This document shows, piece after piece, positions 54,090-64,000 of a stretch of DNA of 64,000 nt (positions are counted from its first letter, which is position 1; each line of letters starts with the position of its first letter). A program made the translations under genes and the position numbers. Source of the DNA: Coenobita brevimanus (Eukaryota; Arthropoda; Malacostraca; Decapoda; Coenobitidae); NCBI GenBank assembly GCA_032717465.1, contig CM064657.1, positions 22,882,348 to 22,946,347 of the forward strand. The letters are read 5' to 3'. The notes below the pieces were generated by a model. That model was not told the origin of the DNA, made no database searches, and saw only the letters and a program-made list of their open reading frames with translations.

Positions 54090-54500
54090 ATCCAACCCTG
54101 ACTTATGATCCTTCCACCATGGACCTCTTCACCCATTGACAAATTTTCTCCCATGGGTCTACTTTCTCCCATGGATTCATATCCCTCCTTGGACCTATTT
54201 CCCTCCATAAACATATTTTCATCTATGAATCAGTTTCTCTCCATGTCCCTGCTGTATTAAACCCATGGACCCACTTTCCCCCTGTGGACCTGAATTTCCC
54301 CTATTGACGTATATCCTCTGTGGACCTAATTTCCCTCGAGCCTATTTCCTCCATGAACCTGTTTCCCCCATGGGATCTATTTTCCCCATGGACCTGTTTT
54401 GACCCATTGGCCTGTGTCACATGGACTTTTTGCTCCTTGAACCCATTTTCTCCTTTGGACCAATTTATCCCATACACCTGAAAGTCAACCCCTTATTTAA
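54090..54500. repeat. Degenerate tandem repeat, unit about 20-25 bp
   Basis: The phrase CCATGGACCTATTTCCCC recurs about 15 times with variation (CCCATGGGTCTACTTTC, CTCCTTGGACCTATTTCCC). Confidence 0.75.
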
Positions 54501-55842
54501 TAAATCCCATTGCCCTGAGCTAATATCCATCCGCTCCATGCATATGAAACTCATGGCACCTCCCCACTTTATCCCATATTACACAGCTGTAGATGTTGTA
54601 TTTTAGTATGGTATCTGGTTCACCTTTAGCTTTGCAACTTTGCACATAAATCGGACTTAAGACAGCCCTTTAACTGTCAGGGTTTCACTCCATTTCCTCC
54701 TTGTCCCTTGAGCACCCATCAGCAGTTGACATTTTGTGGACACTGTCTCGGTAACCGCACCACCTTTGGATGTGCAACTTTTTATGCAAAATAAGCCCAT
54801 GGTAAAGTCTTGACTTGTTAATAATATATGTTCTTGGTTCCCTCCCCCCATCTCTTTGGCGAGTACATATCTTGGATTCGGTACTATACCGCAGTAACTG
54901 GGCCACCTTTGTTAACTTTAAAGTTGGCTTATACTGTAGTAAATGGCCCGCACATTGATTTTCAAGAAACCTGTGTAAGCCATGTCTCAGTAACTGGGAT
55001 GCAGCACAGCTGTTGCCACAGTGTTCGAACAAAATTCGAGTACGACACAGTAATAGTCAACCCCCGCAATGTCCAGAGCAAGTAGCTGTTACGATATCTC
55101 TCAGAGGATGAAAATAATCGTCCGGTGGTAGCAAGGTTAAGTATGTCGTCATACTGAACAGATTAATTAATGAAGATTGTTCCGAATTTTTCACTATGAG
55201 AGTTTTTTCCAGTGCTGATTGTTGTCGGTTGGCAGTCGATAATTAAAAAGAACATCGTACTGGCGAAGTTAAATTAACATGGTGCTTCCTTGCCAACATA
55301 GACTGTTGTCTGTGTTACGGTGGTACACTTTGTGCAGCCACTGGCATCGGGATGAAACACCTCTGAGAAAGGATGGGGATACAGAAGAGAAACTGCTTGG
55401 TAGAGTCTGAGTTTCACAGAGAATGAGAATTTGAGTTTGTACAGTGGTGCGATGCTCTACACATAGAACGCTGGAAGATCGGTGGTGAATCATGCAAGAA
55501 CGATCGAAGAGGGAATTGGCAATGCTCTAAAACACTGGAAATGAGTGAAATGAGAGGTGTTATGTTTAAGAACACATCTGGTCACCTTTCCGGGGAGTTG
55601 CATGGCTTTGCAAGTTGGTTATTGCGGCATAAATATTTCATTGTCTTGTGTAGTTATTGTTTTCTGTTGGGTATTTGAATGATAGTGTAGACGAGTAAAT
55701 TAGTCCATAATTTAATTATTTAAATACAAACCATGGTCCAGTGATCCATTCACTTTCTTCAGTGATATAACCAGTAATCGCTCAGTTTACACTCCATTGA
55801 TCTAGCCAGATTTCGAGGCATAGGCCTACAGTTCACAGTCCA
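54501..55842. other. Mostly unassigned; possible LINE remnant at 55269-55493
   Basis: The minus-strand piece 55493-55269 contains VQTQILILCETQTLPSS, vaguely like the E-T-Q box of an APE endonuclease. The rest shows no supported feature. Confidence 0.25.
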
Positions 55843-56082
55843 GTGATCCACGGCGAGAAATCCTCATTCGGAAGATTCACTCTCAGTAAAATAATCCACA
55901 ACACCGGCCACAATATCCACACCAGAATTCGTGCACACAATGCTTCGCTCAGCTGGGAATTCCAGGCCGGTGTCCCTGCGGCGCTCGACAACATCGGACA
56001 GTCAGTCTCCTTGGATTTTTACCTCGGGGACATGGCGGACATCATTGCGGGTGCAGGCCATCATGTGCGGACACCAGGGTAG
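55843..56082 (+). CDS. Unrecognised short ORF, possible exon
   Basis: The 79-codon frame reads SSFGRFTLSKIIHNTGHNI, RIRAHNASLSWEFQAGVPA and NIGQSVSLDFYLGDMADII. The DNA here is more G/C-rich than its surroundings and the peptide is not low-complexity. I do not recognise the family. It could be an exon, a retroposed piece or chance. Confidence 0.25.
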   Translation: MIHGEKSSFGRFTLSKIIHNTGHNIHTRIRAHNASLSWEFQAGVPAALDNIGQSVSLDFYLGDMADIIAGAGHHVRTPG

Positions 56083-56528
56083 TCGTGTCCACATCAAGTC
56101 AGCGGTGCCACGGCATGAATAAACCTGTGCTGCTGCCGCTGTTGCTGGAGGTGGAGCTGGACACGTCTCACGCTTACTTCTGGACTCCTGCAGTTTTCCG
56201 CACGTTTTGCAACGCGAACATTGCAACGTTCTTAGCATCCTGTACAATATATATTTTATCATATAGTTTTGTGGTCTGTGATGATAACACTGATCTTTCG
56301 GTTTTAAAGCAATGATGTAAGTAGTGCTGTATTGCTCTAAGTTGGCACTAAATGAAATATTGCATAATACAGATTTAGAGAACAACGTAAAATTTTTGCT
56401 TGGTATATCAGTGTGGTAAATTTTCTATAATTATCAACTTATTAATTCTACCTCAGGCGGGGAGAGCTTGCTTGTATTTGACAGTGTTTATTGGTCTTGA
56501 TTAGATTATAAAAAGCTAGCACAAAAAT

Positions 56529-56533
<5 letters not shown>

Positions 56534-56591
<58 letters not shown>
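56534..56591. repeat. (TA)n microsatellite
   Basis: About 29 TA units. The frames across it read as alternating Ile/Tyr and are not genes. Confidence 0.95.
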
Positions 56592-56593
<2 letters not shown>

Positions 56594-56799
56594 TGTTTAA
56601 TTGGGGAAAATATAACAGATCCAGCGTGTATGCATGCAGACGTAAGAGGAAAAGAATATGCATGAGGTGGATACACACCGCACTTAAAGCTACTTAACTC
56701 GTTCGTTACTAGGACCTTTTTAACCAACCCTGGGAACGAAGTGAGAAGGATGGTATCGTTTTAATAAGTTGGCACCTCATACTCGGCTGAGAGATGTGA

Positions 56800-57065
56800 A
56801 TGTCTGTTTGTTTGTTTGTGTAGGTTCATGTCTGTTCTTCTATCGATCTGTCAGTTTGCTTCTGCCTGTCTTTGTTTGTTTGTTTTTGTCTCTGTCCATC
56901 TGTGTTTTTGTTTGTCTCTTTGCCTGTCTGTTTGTTTATTCGTCAGCCTTTTTCTGTCTGTCTTTATGCCCGTCTGTTTGACTCTGGGTGCACGTCTGTT
57001 GTTTATAATTCTGTCTGATTTTGTCAGCCTTTCTATTTTTCTGTCTCTGTCCGTCTGTCTGTCAT
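56800..57065. repeat. TGTC/TTTG-rich degenerate simple repeat
   Basis: Words such as TGTTTGTTTG, CTGTCTGT and TCTGTCTG alternate over about 260 bp. Confidence 0.85.
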
Positions 57066-58053
57066 TAGACCCCTACACGACTGGACGGATTGGAAAGAAA
57101 TTTGTCATGTAAAGCTGTGTAAAAACCCAAGTGTCCGTCAAACAGTGATATGCCCTCTCCCTGCCCCCCTCCATCCCCAGGTTTGCCGTCCTCTCCTTAC
57201 GACCCACAGCAAATACCAACGGAAATTTTTCATTAGAAGTGAATCGTATTTTAATGGAAAGTTCTTAGTCACACAAGTTTGGGTTAAAAGGAGAAAGTTT
57301 GGGCTAAAAAGGTTAACAATCAGGCTTCTGTGACTGACTTCTGGCAGAATACACTAATCTGGCAGTATCTGGAACGGAATACTAGAATTATCCTAGCAGT
57401 GAGAAGATTAATGGCACCAGTCTTAACATTCAGCCTTCTATGACCAACTCAGATGAATAACATTGTTTGGTGTTAACTGGAATAAAATAGAGTTGTCCCG
57501 ACCATAAGAGTTAGAAAATGATTACAGGTCGAGATCACACTACGGGGACTTTTTTTTTTTTTTTTTTTTCAGTCTGCTACCACCAGACGATTTTTATTCA
57601 GCTTAGAGATTTTCCAGAATGAGGGGATATCACCTTGGTTGATCCTTTCAGTACATGTCTGTCCAAAGCTCAAATCGTTTGGAGAGTGCAGCAGCAGTAG
57701 TGCCAGTGGTTGTAGTTGTCGTTGTTGTTGCTGCTGCTTTCATCCCAGGGTTCATCTGAATGTGAAACTAGTAGACTGCAGGTTGAAGTCCCCCCCCCTG
57801 CAGTACACCTTCCCCCTTTCAGGGGATAGGGAGGGAGTGGAGGGACATTTGCATAATCAGGCAGAGAAACCACCAAACTGCCAGTGTCACTGCACGAAGG
57901 CGCCCCTTCCCAGCACCATGGATGTTACAAGAACAATAAAAAAAAAAATAAGTTAAACGAATGAATAAAACGTCCTCGGGGTGAAGGTCAGGGTAATCTA
58001 CTTTCTACCAGTTAAGTTTTTTCATTACTGCATGTATTTCTTTTGATGGATAT

Positions 58054-58058
<5 letters not shown>
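57066..58058. other. No gene recognised; one poly-T tract
   Basis: A T run at about 57549-57571 may mark an old retroposon tail. CAG/TTG-type short repeats occur near 57690-57740. No ORF is supported. Confidence 0.4.
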
Positions 58059-58110
<52 letters not shown>

Positions 58111-58450
58111 TTCTTTCTTTCTCTCTCTCTCTCTCTGTCTCTCTCTAATTTTCACTCAGCCTCTCTCACTGACTTTCTCTTCTCACTCCCACAGTCGCTC
58201 ACTCTCCCCCAGGTCCACTCTTTCACTCACATTCTCTCATTTTCATTCACATTCACTCTCTCTCAGACTCCCTCTCTCTCTGATTCAATCGCACTCACAC
58301 TCTCAAGCTCTCATTCACCCATTCCAGTTCACCCACCCACTCATTTTCTTTCAACATCTCATTCACTAGCACAGTTACTCTCACACTCACCCACTCAGTC
58401 TCATACTCAAAATCACGTATACACACTGGCACTCTCATTTACACTCACTT
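58059..58450. repeat. (CA)n followed by CT/CACT-rich DNA
   Basis: About 25 CA units (58059-58107), then CTTT/CTCT repeats and CACTCTC-type low-complexity sequence. The same kind of DNA resumes after the LINE at 59582. Confidence 0.9.
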
Positions 58451-59581
58451 CTATCTATCTATTTATTGCCAGACGCCTCAATCCCGTTTGGGGTGGCCCC
58501 AAACAAATCGCCTCCACGTCGACATGTCCCCCGCCATTTCACTGCCCTGCTCCCAACTCACACCCCCCTCTCTCATATACCTCTCCACCCCATCCCTCCA
58601 CCTCATCCTCGGCCTCCCCCTCCCTCTTCCTCCCTCCACCTCACTCACATACACTCTCTTCGTCAGTCTTTCACCCTCCATCCTCTCCACATGGCCAAAC
58701 CACCTCAGTGTGTTCCTCATAACGCTTCCTATCACATCCACATCCACACCACAACGCTCCTTTATATCCTCATTCGTCAGCCTGTCTCTCCATGTGACTC
58801 CACAGGCTCCTCTTAAATAACTCATTTCCACTGCTCTCACTCTTGACTTGTGTCCTTCCAGCAACGTCCAAGCTTCACTTCCATACGTTAGAGTTGGTAT
58901 CACAATACTGTCATGTAGTAACTTTTTCACTTCCATGCTCACTTCCCTGTTTCTTATCACTGCTTTCAAAGAACCAGCAACCTTTCTTCCCTGCTGTACC
59001 CTTTCAAGCACTTCACCCTCCAAACCTCCATCCTTACTCATCACACTACCTATGTACTTAAACGTACTCACATTTTCCAATTCCTCACTATCCAACCTCG
59101 CTGTATATTCACTGACTTCACCTCTCTCAAAGACCATCACTTTACTCTTCCCTACATTCACCTTTAGAAATCCACCAAGCCTTGCAGCTTCCCTTCGTCT
59201 TCACTCAACAACACAGTATCATCTGCAAACAACAGTACAGGGAGTTTCCAAACACTATCCTCTCTCACCAGGGCCACTCCAACATCCACTACTCTACCTT
59301 GTACCTCTTTTATTACCCCATCCATGAACAGATTGAACAACCATGGAGACATGACACACCCCTGTTTCAACCCAACCTCCAAAGAGAAAAATTCACTTAG
59401 TTCACCATCCACACGCACTGCAGCCTTAGCACCATCATACATACTCTTCACAGCATTCAACAACTTTCCACCTACTCCATATATTCTTAATACTTTCCAC
59501 AATCCTTGTCTATCCACCTTGTCATATGCTTTCTCCAAATCCATGAAAGCCGCATACAACTTCATTCCCTTCTCTAGAAAC
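58451..59581 (-). mobile_element. 5'-truncated LINE, copy R4
   Basis: Flanks are TTTACACTCACTT (58438-58450) and TTTACACTTACTT (59582-59594), a 13-bp duplication with one change. The 3' end is at the left with TAGA repeats. It contains the RT from YAAFMDLEKAYDKVD onward with GLKQGCVMSPW and LLFADDTVLL (59565-59164). After one frameshift at about 59162 the remainder runs to the C-terminus (59161-58478). Confidence 0.92.
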
Positions 59582-60017
59582 TTTTACACTTACTTAAGTT
59601 TAATTTTCACTTACTCCTGCACATTTTTATGTTCACCCTTCTATGCATTTACACACTCATTCTTTCTCAATTTCGCCTTCTCTCAGTCACCTTCACAATC
59701 ACTCACAAACTCTCACTGACTTTCTCACTCACAGTCGTTCACTCTCACTCGCATGCTAACACTCATCCACGTCCACTTTCACACTCAACTTTTATTTTCT
59801 CACTTTTGTTATTCTCACATTCTCGCTCATTCATTTTCTCACATTCACTCAGTATTCACTTTCACTGTGATTTACCCACACCCACTCACAAATTTACCAA
59901 CTGCAACAATCATTCACTGTCTCATACGTTATTCATTCCTTTACTCACTTTTTCTCACGCATCATTCTCTCTCTCTCTCTCTCTCTCATATCTATCTGTC
60001 TATCTATATACTGTATA
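59582..60017. repeat. CACTCA/CTCT-rich simple-sequence DNA
   Basis: Continuation of the low-complexity region interrupted by R4, ending in (CT)n and TATC repeats. The long open frames here are composition effects. Confidence 0.8.
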
Positions 60018-60404
60018 TATCATCATCAGCCGTTTGAGTATCCACTGCAGGACCGGCCTATCCTGACCGAATTCGGGACGATACAGCCAATATATCTCTA
60101 CCAAGTGGCTTAGGCTCTGGTAGAGATTGTATGTAGGGTGAGAAGTGCTTGTAAGTGTAACTGTAGTGGCTTTGGATGTGTTACAGTGAAGTCTGTGAAC
60201 CAAGTGTAATCGCCCCGCGCGAGCCGACTGGGTGCAAACAAACTTTATTGTAAGCGACACTGGTTCAACCACAGCACCCCTTGTGTCCGTCAATGCAGTA
60301 CGTGGCTGGGTGAACACTCCCAAAGTTTATTACCCTGGCGGGGCGCGAACCCTGGTCCACCCGTGTACGAAACGCACACTCTACCACTGTACCACAGAGG
60401 CTCC

Positions 60405-60406
<2 letters not shown>
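60018..60406 (-). mobile_element. tRNA-derived SINE (second copy)
   Basis: On the minus strand it starts GGAGCCTCTGTGGTACAGTG and has the B-box GGTTCGCGCCC about 55 bp later. The body includes CCACGTACTGCATTGACGG and GATAGGCCGGTCCTGCAGTG, ending in GATGATGATA. It closely matches the copy at 12049-12457 in order and sequence. Confidence 0.88.
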
Positions 60407-60456
<50 letters not shown>

Positions 60457-60472
60457 CAGTACCACAGAGGCT

Positions 60473-60549
<77 letters not shown>

Positions 60550-60564
60550 CAGTACCACAGAGGC

Positions 60565-60636
<72 letters not shown>
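60407..60636. repeat. Compound repeat: (TA)n with two extra SINE tips
   Basis: Three long TA runs are separated by two copies of ACAGTACCACAGAGGCTC (at about 60458 and 60550), which is the first ~18 bp of the SINE read on the plus strand. Confidence 0.92.
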
Positions 60637-60638
<2 letters not shown>

Positions 60639-61023
60639 CATGGAGTTTGTGTAACCAGTGATTTCATGAAATCCCTAGTGAATTTATGAAATGAGTTTAA
60701 ATTAGGATGGGTTAATTAAGGTTAGGTTAATTTAGACTGCGGTTAGGTTAGGCTAGGGTAATCTAGGTAAAGTTTAGGTTGGGTTAAGCAAGGGTAGTTA
60801 GTTAGGATAGATTAAGTTAGCTTAGGTTTCGTTTGATGAATGCTGAGATATGTTAAGTGTTCATCTAATTTAATCTAACCTAACCTAAACTTAACCTAGA
60901 TTATCTCGGCCTAACCTGACCGCAGCTTATATTAACCTAACCTTAATTAAAGTATCCTAATGTAAACTCATTTCACGATTTCCCTAGGAATTTTATGAAT
61001 TCGCTGGTTATACAAATTCCCTG
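60639..61023. mobile_element. Foldback MITE rich in GGTTA words
   Basis: The left end reads CATGGAGTTTGTGTAACCAG and the right end in reverse complement CAGGGAATTTGTATAACCAG; similarity continues for about 170 bp per arm. TA is on both sides. Each arm contains AAGGTTAGGTTAAT and GGTTAGGTTAG-type words. There is no ORF. Confidence 0.85.
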
Positions 61024-61255
61024 TAAAATAATATACCCAGTATGCTGGTCCGTGCATATTACCTCTGGAAACTCTCCTGGTAGGATGCTATGTGTTACGG
61101 GTACTGCTTAGTCTGCTGGTGTGGGTATGGGTGTGACAGAGGGAGTAGGAAATGAATGAATGATGCAGGGTAGATATTGCTGACACTGAATAAGCCGTCC
61201 CCACACCATATGAGAAGTCCCTCGGTGGAGTGGAGGAAGAGCTTCATTATGGAGT
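61024..61255. other. No recognisable feature
   Basis: Unassigned spacer before a TA array. Confidence 0.3.

Positions 61256-61317
<62 letters not shown>
61256..61317. repeat. (TA)n microsatellite at the 5' edge of a LINE
   Basis: About 31 TA units directly before the point where LINE P2 homology begins. Confidence 0.93.
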
Positions 61318-61320
<3 letters not shown>

Positions 61321-61321
61321 C

Positions 61322-61618
61322 ATGTATGTGAAGCAGCACAGGGTTATGTAGTTGTACATGGGGGATGTGCGTATGGTATAAGGAATGCGGAAGGGGAATG
61401 GATACTCGACTTTGGGGAGGCAACGGCCATGATTGTGTGCAACACATATTTTAGAAAAGAGAGAGTAGGTTAATTACGTATGAGTCTGGGGGAAATAGCA
61501 GTCAGATAGATTATTTTCTGGTTAGGAGAGCAGATAGGAGGTTAGTGAGGGATGTTAAAGTTATAGGAAGTGTGGAGTGTGTGCAGCAGCACAAACTATT
61601 GATTTGTGATATGGTGCT
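61322..61618 (+). pseudogene. LINE P2, endonuclease end
   Basis: The frame shows GGCAYGIRNAEGEWILDFGE, VCNTYFRKERVG and, past a stop, YESGGNSSQIDYFLVRRADR and KLLICDMVLKE. This is the last third of an APE-type domain (S-S-Q-I-D-Y box and the closing hydrophobic strand). The N-terminal catalytic part is missing. Confidence 0.75.
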
Positions 61619-61628
61619 TAAAGAATGA

Positions 61629-62081
61629 GTGATGAAAAAGAGGACTTATGTACCTATGAGGAAAATATGGAAGCTGGAAAACCAAGTAGTAAGGGATGCC
61701 TTCTATAGCGAGATGAGGAGAATGGTGGCTGAACAGGGAGCCGTAGACAGACGCATTAATGAACAGTACAGAGCCCTCAAGAACAATCTCTTGAGAATTA
61801 CTGATGTAATATGCGGTTGGGGAAGAGGACCACCAACACATAAAGTAACTTACTGGTGGGATGAGGGTGTAGAAGCTGCAGTTAAGGAGAAAATAAGGCT
61901 TTTCCGGGAATGGAAGAAAGGTGGTAGCAAGGAGGAATACTTGGCTGCCAAGCGTAGGGCTAGAAGAAAGGTATACAGGGCGAAGTCTGAGTCACAGAGA
62001 CTTTTACTTGATAACCTAAATCATGGGGAAAGGAAAAATATGATATTTAAGGTGGCAAATCAGATGAAGAGGGATAATTAG
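61629..62081 (+). pseudogene. LINE P2, linker between endonuclease and RT
   Basis: It reads RKIWKLENQVVRDAFYSEM, YWWDEGVEAAVKEKIRLFRE and RARRKVYRAKSESQRLLLDN, a basic helical linker typical of non-LTR ORF2. It ends in a TAG where P1 reads Arg. Confidence 0.8.
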
Positions 62082-62543
62082 GATATCATAGGTGAGCAGT
62101 GTGTGAAGAATGATGAAGGAAGGGTAGTGGTGAACACTGAGGATATTAAAGATGCATGGAGAGAGCATTATAGCCGGTTGTTGAATGAGGAGTTTGACTG
62201 GGACAGGGCAGGTTTGGAGCCATCAGATCCAGTGTATGGCTCCTTGGCCTATGATTGATGCTGCTACTGTGAGTGAGGCAATAGGCAGGATGAAGGTGGG
62301 GAAGGCAGCAGGTGTGTCTGGGTTGACTGCCGAAATGTTGAAGGCCTCAGGAGATATAGGGGTGAGTTAGTCACTGACCTGATAAATATGATTATTTATG
62401 AGTGTGTTGTCCCAGATGATTGGCTAAAGAGTGTAATTGTAAATGTGTATAAAGGGAAGGGTGATGCCCTGGAAAGAGAAAATTATAGAGGTATAAAGCT
62501 TTTAGATCAGATAATGAAGGTAATGGAGTGAGTTTTAGAAGGT

Positions 62544-63719
62544 ATGATTAGAGAAAGAATGAATATTGATGAGATGCAGTTTGGGTTTATGCCAGGTAGG
62601 GGGACCACTGATGCCATATTCATTGTTCGACAGCTTCAGGAAAAATATATTGGTAAGAAGAGGGATCTGTATTTTGTTTTTGTTGATTTGGAGAAGGCCT
62701 TTCACAGAGTCCCTAGAGAGGTGGTGAAGTGGGCAATGAGAAAGCTTGGCTTGGAGGAGTGGTTGGTTAGGGTGGTTATGGCTATGTATGTGAGTGCTCG
62801 CACCCAGGTAAGAGTGAATGGAGATTTGCGTGATGAGTTTTCCGTGAAAGTTGGTGTGCACTAGGGGTCAGTTTTGAGTCCCATGATGTTTTTCATGGTA
62901 CTTGAAGCCCTTTCACGTGACTTCAGAAACGGACTTCCTTGGGAGATGTTGTATGCTGATGATTTGGTGTTGACTGCAGAGAACGAAAGGGAGGCGGAAG
63001 AAAGGTTTAGGAAGTGGAGAGATGGTATGGGGCACAAGGGCTTAAGGGTAAATGCAGATAAAACAAAAGTGATGATATCTAGAGTTGGTGGTGGTACTGT
63101 CAAAGACAAGGGAGAGTGGCCATGTGCAGTTTGCCATAAGGGCGTGGGAAGTAATTCCATCTTGTGCGGTGTTTGTGATAAATGGGTGCACAAGGGATGT
63201 AGTGGTATCAGAGGTAGACTGCGAGATAGTGCTGATTTTATGTGTACGGCGTGTCGGGAAGAGCAGGTGGAGATTGTCGGGCGTGAAAGGACTGAACTTG
63301 CTGGTGAATCTCTTGAGTGTGTGGAAGAGTTTTGTTATTTTGGAGACATGTTTTGTGCTGGAGCTGGGGCTGGAGCTATCTTTGTGGCTAGGGTGAGAAG
63401 TGGTTGGAAGAGGTTCAGGGAGCTCTTGCCTCTCCTGACATTGAGAGGACTCTTCCTACGTGCTATGGCGTCTTTGTATGCAGCATGTGTTAGGAGTGTA
63501 ATCCTGTATGGTAGTGAGAACTGGGCAGTAATGGAGGAGGATATTCGCCGGCTCAGACGTACAGAAATGACAATGATTAGGTGGATGTGTAGGGCGTCCC
63601 TGCGTGCAAGGTCTCGGGGGGTTGGGTTTACGATGGAGGAGTTGCGAGATAGGATGGGACTGGAGTGTATTGGTGTTGTGGTGAGGAGAGCTAGATTATT
63701 GGGGATGATAACTGGGTGA
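62544..63719 (+). pseudogene. LINE P2, RT with PHD-like finger
   Basis: RT motifs: IDEMQFGFMPGRGTTDAIF, VFVDLEKAFHRVPREVVKW (the usual Asp of A-F-D is His here) and, after a TAG at 62862, GSVLSPMMFFMVLEAL and the catalytic MLYADDLVLTAE. The zinc cluster at 63123-63254 reads CAVCHKGVGSN, LCGVCDKWVHKGC and CTAC, the same spacing as in P1. VILYGSENWAV follows. The frame ends at 63719 after a shift compared with P1 (RWFGHV is missing). Inactive. Confidence 0.87.
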
Positions 63720-63916
63720 GGAAGGTGAGAAGTGTTAATATTGGGGGTGGGGTTATGAGGGGTAGACCGAGAAAGACGGGACAAAGTCATTAAGTGTGAC
63801 CTCAGGGTTAAGGGACTGAACAGGTAGGCTGCAATAGATCGTGCAGCATGGAGAGCCGCCATTAGGTGACCAAGGCCGACGCATGCAAGCATGTTGGAGT
63901 CTTTAAAAACGAAACG

Positions 63917-63919
63917 ATA

Positions 63920-63996
<77 letters not shown>
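63917..63996. repeat. (TA)n microsatellite at the window end
   Basis: About 40 TA units directly following the LINE P2 3' end. Confidence 0.95.
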
Positions 63997-63998
<2 letters not shown>

Positions 63999-64000
63999 TC

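Larger units (their letters stand above)
61320..63916 (+). mobile_element. LINE with PHD-finger RT, copy P2
   Basis: It begins inside the endonuclease and runs to GAGTCTTTAAAAACGAAACG, then TA repeats. It is longer at the 5' side than P1 (it has the end of the endonuclease) and collinear elsewhere. Open pieces (61629-62081, 62544-62864, 62874-63719) are separated by stops and shifts. Confidence 0.9.

Noticed and set aside
60232..60654. ORFs encoding alternating Ile and Tyr
   Set aside because: Pure products of (TA)n arrays, here and at 12.4, 13.0, 56.5 and 61.3 kb.

Overview
The window is eukaryotic and reads as a transposon-dominated stretch of an arthropod genome. A decapod crustacean is my best inference, from long (TA)n/(CT)n/(CA)n arrays, the mix of Tigger, piggyBac, mariner, CR1-, jockey- and RTE-type LINEs, tRNA-derived SINEs and TTAGG-like motifs. 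There is no operon structure and no rRNA, tRNA gene or CRISPR. One short terminal exon (about 20.62 kb) is the only plausible host-gene piece; almost everything else is mobile or simple-sequence DNA.

Layout. 1-12 kb is a set of nested DNA transposons. A full-length Tigger/pogo element with an open transposase frame (12-3109) sits in a non-autonomous relative (copy A). Copy B (4001-12031) is split by copy C (4283-7357, itself split by a TTAA element that carries a LINE) and by a 3.7 kb piggyBac (8206-11932) with an open catalytic core but an out-of-frame C-terminal zinc domain. 12-17.5 kb holds a tRNA-SINE, a small MITE, two fragments of a second Tigger family around a duplicated unclassified block, a deleted mariner, and a 663-bp TTAA element with an unrecognised ORF. 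17.5-20.4 kb has two abutting LINEs with (TAGA)n tails. 21.3-22.8 kb is a 1.5 kb MITE with strong TIRs.

23.4-28.3 kb is a decayed tandem repeat (unit about 350 bp) split by SINE-like retroposons, a LINE with a 769-codon open frame (24711-27020) and a piggyBac remnant. 28.3-30.6 kb and 61.3-63.9 kb are two copies of a LINE with a PHD-like zinc finger inside its RT protein. 30.7-33.6 kb is a nearly 3 kb inverted repeat. 34.6-39.1 kb is a decayed two-ORF CR1/L2-like LINE. 41.0-52.8 kb is one jockey-like LINE split by a whole Ty3/Gypsy element (42270-51225) with both LTRs. 53-64 kb is mostly degenerate repeats, a LINE flanked by a 13-bp duplication, a SINE, a foldback MITE and long (TA)n arrays.

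How the parts relate. TA-inserting (Tigger, mariner) and TTAA-inserting (piggyBac) families have used each other as targets, and several pre-insertion sites can be read from sister copies in the window. The non-autonomous retroposons share their 3' end with the (TAGA)n-tailed LINEs, which suggests that LINE machinery moves them. Most coding copies are dead; the Tigger transposase and the 769-codon LINE frame are the main exceptions. Boundaries were read by eye and many are accurate only to a few bases.
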